Below the pieces are notes generated by a model, which worked only from the letters and a program-made list of their open reading frames with translations, did no database searches and was not told the origin of the DNA. Positions 43,179 to 49,755 of a stretch of DNA of 64,000 nucleotides are shown here, piece by piece (position 1 is the stretch's first letter; each line of letters begins with the position of its first letter). The DNA comes from SZUA-309 sp965215995. Lineage in GTDB: Bacteria > Pseudomonadota > Gammaproteobacteria > Pseudomonadales > Azotimanducaceae. The stretch is taken from positions 682,001-746,000 of the forward strand of contig OZ244128.1 in NCBI GenBank assembly GCA_965215995.1. Direction: 5' to 3'. A program made the position numbers and the translations under genes.

Positions 43179-43583
43179 ATGAGCCTCGAGCTTGCAAAGG
43201 ATTCCATCGATCTGGGGATCGTCACCCGTAACCCGGAGCCGATGCTCACGTTCTACCGGGACCTGCTCGGCCTCGACTACCAGGCAGAAATGCCCATGCC
43301 CGGTGGCGGCAGCATGCACCGCCTGCTCTGCGGCAGCAGTCTGATCAAGCTGGTGACCCCAGGCAACCTGGCTGACACCGAAGCGCCTCCAGGCGGTCTC
43401 GCCGGTGCGAGTGGTTATCGCTACTGGACCATCAGCGTCAGCAACCTGGATGCGCTGGCTGCAACCTGCGTTGAGGCAGGCGCACCCGTACCCATTCAAC
43501 CCACGGAAATCCGCCCCGGCGTTCGCATCGCCATGGTGGAGGATCCAGACGGGAACTGGGTGGAGTTCATCGAAAACGCCTGA
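43179..43583 (+). CDS. VOC-family (glyoxalase-like) protein
   Basis: A 134-residue single-domain VOC protein: KDSIDLGIVTRNPEPMLTFYRDLLGL begins the first module and IAMVEDPDGNWVEFIE ends the second. The strands and the final Glu fit a metal-dependent dioxygenase, lyase or isomerase. AAAGGAGATG precedes the ATG. It is in the same run as the ThuA gene. Confidence 0.9.
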   Translation: MSLELAKDSIDLGIVTRNPEPMLTFYRDLLGLDYQAEMPMPGGGSMHRLLCGSSLIKLVTPGNLADTEAPPGGLAGASGYRYWTISVSNLDALAATCVEAGAPVPIQPTEIRPGVRIAMVEDPDGNWVEFIENA

Positions 43584-43597
43584 CCCTCAGGCCGGTT

Positions 43598-44179
43598 TCA
43601 GACCCCGAACCGCTCCACCGATGCGATGAGTCGTCGGGGCGAGCGGCTCGGATTGGCGAAGCGCTGCACGTCTCGAGCAATGATCTCCGGCCCGCCTGGC
43701 TCGGAATAGAAACGATTTCTGAGATCGTCTTCGTTTGCGAATCCGCATAGGGCAAAGCCATCGAAAGCGGGCCCGGATATCGTCTCCAGCACATTGAGCT
43801 GCAGATACTCCGTCATATGGGCGTGCTGCTCGAGTGCCAGGGGCCCGTGCACGTCCCGCCAGTGCGCGTCCGCCTGCTCGTGCGTCAATCCGTCGGCGCG
43901 AATCATCGGGAACAGACCGAAGACATCTGCTGTTCCCTGTTTTACGGTCCGCTGCTCTATTCGATAAACGCCGATGTCACCAAGGTCCACGAGCTGATCC
44001 GGATCTTCGAGAAGCGCAGTCAACAACCCGCGGAACGGCAGATGCTGCCATTGTGCCCGTTCATCAACATAGAACGTGCCATGAAGCTGAGCACCAAGCT
44101 CCCTCGCACGCTCGAGGTCCGTCGTCGCCGCCGCGAAGCGGAGCTCTACCTGCTGGTCCGTCACCGACCCTTGCGCCAT
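43598..44179 (-). CDS. EthD-domain protein
   Basis: A 193-residue protein with an EthD-type ferredoxin-like domain: VFGLFPMIRADGLTHEQADAHWRDVHGPLALEQHAHMTEY is the classic block. EthD relatives act with cytochrome P450 or in aromatic degradation. I favour ATG at 44179, with AAAGGGGG upstream; an earlier ATG at 44230 is also open. It is divergent from the small thioredoxin-like gene at 44284. Confidence 0.82.
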   Translation of the reverse strand: MAQGSVTDQQVELRFAAATTDLERARELGAQLHGTFYVDERAQWQHLPFRGLLTALLEDPDQLVDLGDIGVYRIEQRTVKQGTADVFGLFPMIRADGLTHEQADAHWRDVHGPLALEQHAHMTEYLQLNVLETISGPAFDGFALCGFANEDDLRNRFYSEPGGPEIIARDVQRFANPSRSPRRLIASVERFGV

Positions 44180-44283
44180 CTGTCCAACACCCCCTTTAAT
44201 GGCTTCATGCCCACGTAGCATTAGCCTCAATTTGAGACTACTCTCTCCCGCTTGTCTTCCAGCTCGTATAAGTAAGAACGCAT

Positions 44284-44529
44284 ATGACTACGGTCACCTA
44301 CTTTTACTCGGATCTCTGAGGCCGTTGCAAGGCGGCAGGTCTGTCGCTGGACAAGGTGTTGCCCGAATTCCCACACATTCAGGTGGACAAAGTGTGCGTG
44401 GATGACAACCCGCAACCATTTCGCGATCTGGGCCTGAAACGCTATCCCGCCCTCGCCGCTGGCGGACAGACCCTGACCGCCATATTCCTGACCAAAAGGA
44501 AGATCAGAACTTTTCTGAGACGTCTCTAG
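44284..44529 (+). CDS. Thioredoxin-like redox protein, probable selenoprotein (UGA = Sec12, UxxC)
   Basis: An 81-codon ORF interrupted by a single UGA at 44317-44319 (codon 12) and closed by TAG at 44527. Read through, it starts MTTVTYFYSDL, then U-G-R-C with Cys15, then KAAGLSLDKV, and ends TAIFLTKRKIRTFLRRL. This is a compact thioredoxin/glutaredoxin fold: beta strand, UxxC on the first helix, a second strand with Cys38 (DKVCVDDN), and a cis-Pro-like RYPAL before the last strand. UGA at the first redox residue plus a fdhF-like hairpin makes selenocysteine likely. An in-frame TAA at 44269 rules out a longer start. The ribosome site is weak. It is convergent with a nitroreductase 8 bases away. 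Confidence 0.88.
44332..44347 (+). promoter_or_regulatory. SECIS element of the thioredoxin-like selenoprotein
   Basis: A six-pair stem GCGGCA/UGUCGC (one G-U pair) closes a GGUC loop whose first base is 19 nt after UGA. The core GCAGGUCUG and its distance from UGA match the E. coli fdhF SECIS as I recall it, where SelB contacts the GGU loop. The frame is also the same. This is the strongest single signal for selenocysteine in the window. Confidence 0.85.
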
Positions 44530-44537
44530 GCTGACAA

Positions 44538-45170
44538 TCAGGACCAGCGATCGAAGCGCATGATCTCGGCCACCGGCTTGCGGGTCACCGGACCGAAGTT
44601 GCCGAGCGGGTAACCCACCGGGATCAGACAGTACGCCGCCATGGTCTCCGGCAGATCGAGTGCCTCCGCTACCGCCTTCGGATCGCCAAGCGCGAGCGTC
44701 GTCGGTGCGGCACCCAATCCCAGCGCCCGGGCTGCGAGCAGTAGGTTCTGCACGCCAGGCCAGATCGAACCACCGGCACGGGCCGCGGTCACCGCATCCA
44801 CTTTCTGGCCCAGCTCCATGCAGGCGATGACGAGGGCCGGTATCTCATGCATGTGCTCCATCTGCCAGAGCACTGAATCCAGCATGCGTTGTCGTTTGTC
44901 TGCACTCTGATGCGGCAGGCTGCCCGCCCGACCGCTCTGTGGACCTACGTAGGCCTCCACCCCGGCTCTGTTCAGATCTGCGAGATTCTGCTTCACCTCC
45001 GCGTCCCGGACCACAATCCAGCGTGCGTTCTGCATGTTCGAGCCGGATGGCGCCTGGCTGGCCGCATCGATCAGCTTGACCAGCAGCTCTTCCGGCACTT
45101 CCCGGGTGTCGAGCCGACGCATGGCACGGCAGTTGTACATGACCTCGAACAGTCCCATCTCCTCGCTCAT
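44538..45170 (-). CDS. Nitroreductase-family protein
   Basis: A 210-residue FMN enzyme: MSEEMGLFEVMYNCRAMRRLDTREVPEELLVKLIDAASQAPSGSNMQNARWIVV is the FMN-contact region and GGSIWPGVQNLLLAARALGLGAAPTTLALG is the second block. Similar in layout to the protein at 14686, but not adjacent in function. Convergent with the selenoprotein gene; its start at 45170 is followed on the same strand by AAGGAGGAGC in front of it. Confidence 0.9.
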   Translation of the reverse strand: MSEEMGLFEVMYNCRAMRRLDTREVPEELLVKLIDAASQAPSGSNMQNARWIVVRDAEVKQNLADLNRAGVEAYVGPQSGRAGSLPHQSADKRQRMLDSVLWQMEHMHEIPALVIACMELGQKVDAVTAARAGGSIWPGVQNLLLAARALGLGAAPTTLALGDPKAVAEALDLPETMAAYCLIPVGYPLGNFGPVTRKPVAEIMRFDRWS

Positions 45171-45196
45171 TTAAGCTCCTCCTTCTTAGTTTGTAT

Positions 45197-46060
45197 TTAC
45201 TCGGCAAACGAATTCAGTCGGTACAACGTCAGCAGCATCTGGGTGGGCTTCACTCCATGCACGCCGAAGTGCCGCTCCCAGGATCTGCCCACATCTCCTC
45301 GTTGATAGAGGTTGGATAGGGAACGATTCACCACCAGCCGGAAGTCCGCATCGTTCCTGGGCAACGGCAGAGCATACGGCTCAAAAGACAACATATCTTC
45401 CGTGATCACCAGTCGCTGCTCCCCTTTCGATTTGAAGCCGATCCCAAAGAGCGTTGCCTGATCCGCCGCCATTGCGTCCGTGTTCTTGTTGACGAGGCGT
45501 TTCAGCGCGTCGGCGTGGTTAGGCACCCGCACGATTCGAGCATTGACCCCGCGCTCTGCCAGCACATCGGTCAGCACCTGCTCCGTGGTGGTTCCCTCGA
45601 CGACTGAGACCCGCTTGTTACCCAGATCGTCTACGTTTCTGATCTCACTGGAGTTGAGAATCATCAGGCTGGCACCAGTGGCGTAAAACAGGTTGGAGAA
45701 ATCCACATGTTCCTGCCTTGAGAGCGTGACCGAGGTGATGCCACATTCAATGTGCGCCCGCCCATCGACGATCGCCTGAATCCGCTCATCTGCGTCCACT
45801 TTCACCCAGGTGATGGTCAGGTCGTCCAGCCCGAGATGACTCTGGATATCCCGGGCGACGATCCTGCAGATGTCGATGGTGAAGCCTTCAGGAGCCAGCG
45901 CATCCGGTGCTTTGGACGAAAAAGGCGGGGACTCCGCGCGGTAGGCAAGCCTCAGCTCACCGGTCTCTCGAATCTCGTCCAGGACGCCGGCAACGGCCGG
46001 CACGCCGGAAACCGAAAAAAAGGTCAGCGCCGTCAGCGCCAGGGCTCGTAGCGTTCGCAT
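45197..46060 (-). CDS. Periplasmic amino-acid-type solute-binding protein (orphan)
   Basis: A 287-residue family-3 binding protein: signal MRTLRALALTALTFFSVSGVPAVAG, then LDEIRETGELRLAYRAESPPFS, FTIDICRIVARDIQ, CGITSVTLSRQEHVDFSNLFYATGASL and the second lobe. I chose ATG at 46060, where the signal starts, rather than the longer open frame. No permease or ATPase gene is nearby, so it is the second orphan binding protein of this class in the window. Confidence 0.9.
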   Translation of the reverse strand: MRTLRALALTALTFFSVSGVPAVAGVLDEIRETGELRLAYRAESPPFSSKAPDALAPEGFTIDICRIVARDIQSHLGLDDLTITWVKVDADERIQAIVDGRAHIECGITSVTLSRQEHVDFSNLFYATGASLMILNSSEIRNVDDLGNKRVSVVEGTTTEQVLTDVLAERGVNARIVRVPNHADALKRLVNKNTDAMAADQATLFGIGFKSKGEQRLVITEDMLSFEPYALPLPRNDADFRLVVNRSLSNLYQRGDVGRSWERHFGVHGVKPTQMLLTLYRLNSFAE

Positions 46061-46171
46061 GGGTTCCCCGTTTCTCCTGTCTGCAGCGGCTGAGAATACC
46101 CGAGAGGCCTTGACTTCCGCCATCGGTGTCGGTTTTGGTCTCCGCCTGATCAGACAAACCGGAGGCCACCC

Positions 46172-47068
46172 ATGCCCAGACAGATTCTCGCGTTCAGCCT
46201 TGCCCTCGCCGTCTTGCTGATTGCCAGCAGCGCACAGGGCAGATACAGCCGTGATCAGGCCATGACGATCGAGCACCTGAACGGCATCAAAATCGCCTAC
46301 ACCACAGCGGGCGACATGGACGATCCGGCAGTGCTGATGGTGATGGGTCTGACCGGCTCCCACCGGCTCTGGGGAGAGGATCTGATCAACGGCCTGGCCA
46401 ATGCCGGTTATCGAGTGATTCTCTTCGACAACAGAGACACCGGTGACTCCGCCCGGTTGGACGGCCTCGGCACACCGACCCTCTGGTGGGAACTGTTCAA
46501 GAACTGGGCGGGATTCGAGGTGGACGCACCGTACTCCCTCACCGATATGGCGGAGGACGGGATATCCGTCCTGGATGCGCTGGGTGTTACGCAGGCACAC
46601 GTTATCGGTGCTTCCATGGGCGGGATGATTGCCCAGATCATCGCCGCCGAGCATCCCGGGCGAACGCTGTCGCTGGTCTCCATCATGTCCACCACCGGTG
46701 CAGCGCACTTGCCGCCGGCCGAAGACCAGGCCTCCGATGGCCTGCTCAACATCGCTTCAGCCGAGGGAGACGCCAGCAGCCAATTGCAAGACATGGGCAT
46801 CTACCCGGAAGCCATGCCCAGACAGCTGTTGGCCATCATCGCCGCGGGTGATCGCACGGCGCAGGTGCAGACCATCACCACCCCGACCCTGGTACTGCAC
46901 GGCGAGGACGACACGCTGCTGCCACCCGCGCACGGTGAGCATACCCACAACAACATCGCGGGCTCCCGATACGTCGTCTACCCCGGCATGGGGCACGACA
47001 TGCCGGCGGACGTCGTGCCGCTGATCGTTGCGGATATGGTCGAGCACTTCGAGAAAGCCGCCGAGTGA
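46172..47068 (+). CDS. Secreted alpha/beta hydrolase
   Basis: A 298-residue hydrolase with a signal peptide (ILAFSLALAVLLIASSAQG). The nucleophile elbow is GASMGGMIAQ, the lid-side segment DNRDTGDSARLDG is typical of the hydrolase_1/lipase-like group, and the His is in GMGHDMPADV. AGGCCACCC precedes the ATG. A perfect CRP-type palindrome follows its stop by about 50 bases but belongs to the next gene. Confidence 0.9.
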   Translation: MPRQILAFSLALAVLLIASSAQGRYSRDQAMTIEHLNGIKIAYTTAGDMDDPAVLMVMGLTGSHRLWGEDLINGLANAGYRVILFDNRDTGDSARLDGLGTPTLWWELFKNWAGFEVDAPYSLTDMAEDGISVLDALGVTQAHVIGASMGGMIAQIIAAEHPGRTLSLVSIMSTTGAAHLPPAEDQASDGLLNIASAEGDASSQLQDMGIYPEAMPRQLLAIIAAGDRTAQVQTITTPTLVLHGEDDTLLPPAHGEHTHNNIAGSRYVVYPGMGHDMPADVVPLIVADMVEHFEKAAE

Positions 47069-47116
47069 CAGTCTGGTTGCCGAACGCACTTGCGAGCAGT
47101 CTGTATGCCCTGGCAA

Positions 47117-47140
47117 AAAGTGTGATCTGGATCACACTTT
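47117..47140. promoter_or_regulatory. CRP-type palindromic operator
   Basis: A perfect 24-base palindrome: arms AAAGTGTGAT and ATCACACTTT around CTGG. It contains TGTGA-N6-TCACA, the CRP/Vfr consensus core. It lies 60 bases upstream of the DUF6316-like ATG at 47201 and is followed at once by TTGACC, a possible -35 box. Confidence 0.8.
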
Positions 47141-47200
47141 GACCCGTGTTCGTTGCTAGGCTCGCCCAGGACTCAACTTGTCAGCAGTAGAGGTGAGGGT

Positions 47201-47428
47201 ATGAGCGAGCAGAAAAAACGGCAATCCGACCTGGATCAGTCCATAGAGTACGAGCGCTCTGAACACCGGGTGTTCAACCGCGGTGGCGACTGGTACTTCT
47301 GCTCCCGGGAGGGAATCATGGGGCCGTTCGAAACGCAGGGCGAGGCTACCGAGCAGCTGGACGCCTACGTGATGCTGATCGATCTCAAAGAGGAAAACGA
47401 GCGACCCGTTACACCGGACATCGACTGA
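47201..47428 (+). CDS. DUF6316-like small protein
   Basis: A 75-residue acidic protein: QSIEYERSEHRVFNRGGDWYFCSREGIMGPFETQGEATEQLDAYV. The W-Y-F-C-S-R-E-G and G-P-F blocks are typical of a small gammaproteobacterial family of unknown function (DUF6316-like, by recall). ATG at 47201 follows AGAGGTGAGGGT; the in-frame ATG at 47153 lacks a site. The CRP-type palindrome upstream suggests carbon-state control. Confidence 0.82.
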   Translation: MSEQKKRQSDLDQSIEYERSEHRVFNRGGDWYFCSREGIMGPFETQGEATEQLDAYVMLIDLKEENERPVTPDID

Positions 47429-47775
47429 AAGACCGCACCTGCCAACAGGACCCTCTACCATCTGACGTGGCACCAGGAATCCATCGGCGATCAGAGTCAA
47501 CCGGCGAGCAGAATCAGTAGATACGCGAAGGTAATGAGCGGCTGGAAGCAGTATGCCAACAGCATGGCGGCAGCGGTTGCGGAGGTCGCGGCGCCAATGA
47601 CGCGCCATAAGTCGTCCGATCCGTCCACAGAAGGTATTTCGACCGGCATTCCTGTCTGAGTGATCATCCTTGATCTCACAATGTCCTTGTAGGCGGCGCC
47701 AGCGTACCACCCATGAGACGGGAGACCCGTGAACCGGTTAACACGATCTGACCCGTGATCGCGTTATCCGCTGTT
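47429..47775. other. Region of about 350 bases with one doubtful small ORF
   Basis: Between the DUF6316-like stop and the stop of the PyrD-PyrK gene. It holds a possible 60-residue membrane ORF (listed separately) and no clear hairpin terminator, tRNA or repeat. Confidence 0.4.
47497..47679 (-). CDS. Possible small membrane protein (60 aa)
   Basis: MRSRMITQTGMPVEIPSVDGSDDLW followed by a hydrophobic half (AATSATAAAMLLAYCFQPLITFAYLLILLAG) that could span the membrane once or form a hairpin. GTG at 47679 has AAGGA about five bases upstream. There is no family recognition, so it could be a chance ORF; codon use on this strand is not distinctive. Confidence 0.4.
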   Translation of the reverse strand: MRSRMITQTGMPVEIPSVDGSDDLWRVIGAATSATAAAMLLAYCFQPLITFAYLLILLAG

Positions 47776-49410
47776 TTATCCGGATGCACCCGCGTCGAGA
47801 AACGGCCCATCAACACAAAGACGCCGCCCGTCCGGTGCCGCACAGGCGCCACACACCCCAACCCCACACTTGGTCAGGTAGTCGATGGCGCTGAAGATCT
47901 GATCGTCGCTGCAGTACTGCCTCTGCACGGCGATGGCGGCATGCACCATGGGCTCCGGACCACAGTTGTAAAATCGCAGCGCCGCCAGTTCGTCTGCAGG
48001 TAGGGCCCTCAGGTAGGCATCGAGCAGCTCCGTGACCAGGCCCTTAAATCCTTCGGACCCATCATCGGTGGCGACATGGGTATTGGCAACCGCCTTCGCT
48101 TCTTCCAGGTAGTAGAGACGCTCGGCCGTTCGCGCTCCGACAAACAGCTCACCGCCACCGTGATCGCGTACCAGCTGGTAGACCGCTGCCAGTCCGGTTC
48201 CACCGGCCACCGCGACCAGTTTCGACTCGGGTTCCACCTGCACAGCCTGACCGTGCGGACCGCGCACGTAGGCTCTGCTGCCAGGTGGAAGCGCCATCAT
48301 CTTCGAGGTGAACTCACCGACGTTGATCACCACGAGCGAGAACGGGTCATCCGTAAGCGCTGAGAACGGCTTTTCGCCGATCCCCGGCACCCAGAGGAAT
48401 ACAAATTCGCCCGCTTGAATCTCGATCGGCCGATCGAAGCGGAGGATGCAGATGTCCTCGCAGACCCGGACGTTCTCAACGAGCTCTACCGGGGCGAATC
48501 CCATATCCAGGTCGTAGCGGACCAGTGAATCTGCGCCAGCCCCATCAGGCCCGCCAGCTACTTCCGCGTCCAGGGTGCTGAAGTAGTGCTCGATCTCCTG
48601 AGTGGTGAGCCCGGTCAGGGCCGAGCCGATCCCAACGATCGACGCACCCGCGTCCCGGTAAGCTCGCACATCGTCAGCCGAACTAGCCCCTCCGCAGCCG
48701 ATGATGGGTACATCTGCTCGGGAGGCGATCTCCCGCACGCACTTTAGACCAATGGGCAGCACGCCCTTTCCGGACATACCCCCGAGCTCGTTCGAGAGCA
48801 CCGGGGCGCCATGGGCCGTGTAGTAGCCCGGACCTACGGTGTTGATCGCGCAGAGCGCATCCGCACCGCCGGCAACCGCCGCCTGGGCGATCTCGCCGAT
48901 GTTCTCCGCATTGGGGGTGAGCTTGGGCACCACGGGAATGTCGACCGCTGCTTTGACTGCCGCCGTGATGTCTCGCACCAGCTCCGGATCCTGCCCCATG
49001 GCCATGCCATAACCTTGCGCATGCGGGCAGGACAGGTTCAGCTCCAACCCATCTGAGTAAGGCGCCAGCAGTCGGGCGACCTGCACGAACTCTTCGATAC
49101 TGCCGCCGAATATGGAGCTGAGCAGGAATCGATCCTCCGGCACATTAAGCTCGGCAAACAGCTCAGCCGAGCGTGCAGCACCCGGATTGGTGAGCCCCAC
49201 TGCATTCACGAAGCAGCCGGGCGCGTATTGGCTGTAGACGGGTTCCCGGTAGCCTGCCCGTGGTTCCGGACCGATGCTCTTGGTGGTCATCACGCCGATC
49301 TGGGGAACATGCCGGAACAGGTAGTCGATGATCGGAACGGCAGTGGCAACGATGCCGGATGGGATGGTGTAGGCGCCGGAGATGCGCTTACCGAGGAACT
49401 CGATGCTCAA
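47776..49410 (-). CDS. Fused dihydroorotate dehydrogenase-like and PyrK-like flavoprotein
   Basis: A 544-residue protein joining two subunits that are usually separate in class 1B enzymes. Residues 1-290 are PyrD-like: the FMN and substrate segments NAVGLTNPG, the catalytic Cys in NLSCPHAQG, VVPKLTPNAENIG and GGMSGKGVLPIGL. Residues about 305-540 are PyrK-like: FAD-binding AGEFVFLWVPGIGEKPFS, NAD segment AGGTGLAAVYQLV, and a [2Fe-2S] site in CGVGVCGACAAPDGRRLC. The TTG start lies 78 bases from the MoaD-like gene. It could be DHODB itself or a dihydropyrimidine-type reductase; the molybdenum enzyme beside it favours the latter as a hypothesis only. Confidence 0.9.
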   Translation of the reverse strand: MSIEFLGKRISGAYTIPSGIVATAVPIIDYLFRHVPQIGVMTTKSIGPEPRAGYREPVYSQYAPGCFVNAVGLTNPGAARSAELFAELNVPEDRFLLSSIFGGSIEEFVQVARLLAPYSDGLELNLSCPHAQGYGMAMGQDPELVRDITAAVKAAVDIPVVPKLTPNAENIGEIAQAAVAGGADALCAINTVGPGYYTAHGAPVLSNELGGMSGKGVLPIGLKCVREIASRADVPIIGCGGASSADDVRAYRDAGASIVGIGSALTGLTTQEIEHYFSTLDAEVAGGPDGAGADSLVRYDLDMGFAPVELVENVRVCEDICILRFDRPIEIQAGEFVFLWVPGIGEKPFSALTDDPFSLVVINVGEFTSKMMALPPGSRAYVRGPHGQAVQVEPESKLVAVAGGTGLAAVYQLVRDHGGGELFVGARTAERLYYLEEAKAVANTHVATDDGSEGFKGLVTELLDAYLRALPADELAALRFYNCGPEPMVHAAIAVQRQYCSDDQIFSAIDYLTKCGVGVCGACAAPDGRRLCVDGPFLDAGASG

Positions 49411-49488
49411 AGGCGGGCGGCTCTTGGTGATTAGCGTTGGGGGCGGGATTCTATCCTTTCAACGCTCAAGCAGCCATCGGCCAACGCT

Positions 49489-49734
49489 TCAGCCGCCTTG
49501 CAGCCGGGGCAGGAGAAACACTTCCGCATCCGGCGGGATGCTGAGGTCACGGATATCCCGATAGATCTCGCCGTTGATGGAGACCGCCACCCCTTCGTCG
49601 TAGTGACGTTCCATCTCGGGAAAGCGCTCGAGCAGGAGCCTCAGCAATTCCCGAACGGTGGCTGCTTCGATCTCCACCGAAGCAGCACCACCGGCCGCAT
49701 CCCGAAAGCCGCTGGACAGGCTGACGGTGACCAT
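49489..49734 (-). CDS. MoaD/ThiS-family ubiquitin-like sulfur carrier
   Basis: An 81-residue beta-grasp protein ending in the required Gly-Gly (PRLQGG). Internal segments SSGFRDAAGG, TVRELLRLLLERFPEM, VSINGEIYRD and IPPDAEVFLLP match the MoaD family. It lies between the molybdenum hydroxylase and the PyrD-PyrK fusion on the same strand, so it may serve a dedicated molybdenum-cofactor or sulfur-transfer step for that enzyme. Confidence 0.88.
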   Translation of the reverse strand: MVTVSLSSGFRDAAGGAASVEIEAATVRELLRLLLERFPEMERHYDEGVAVSINGEIYRDIRDLSIPPDAEVFLLPRLQGG

Positions 49735-49755
49735 CAGCCACCGGCCGGGTTTCGA

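Noticed and set aside
44332..44347. Chance hairpin or ordinary premature stop in a dead gene at 44284-44529
   Set aside because: The frame after UGA keeps a full thioredoxin-like fold to a normal TAG, the Sec sits in the redox motif, and the hairpin loop and distance match fdhF; chance is unlikely, though not excluded.
45197..46708. Extension of the solute-binding protein to 46708
   Set aside because: The extension overlaps the divergent hydrolase gene and has no signal peptide at its start; ATG at 46060 starts a normal signal.
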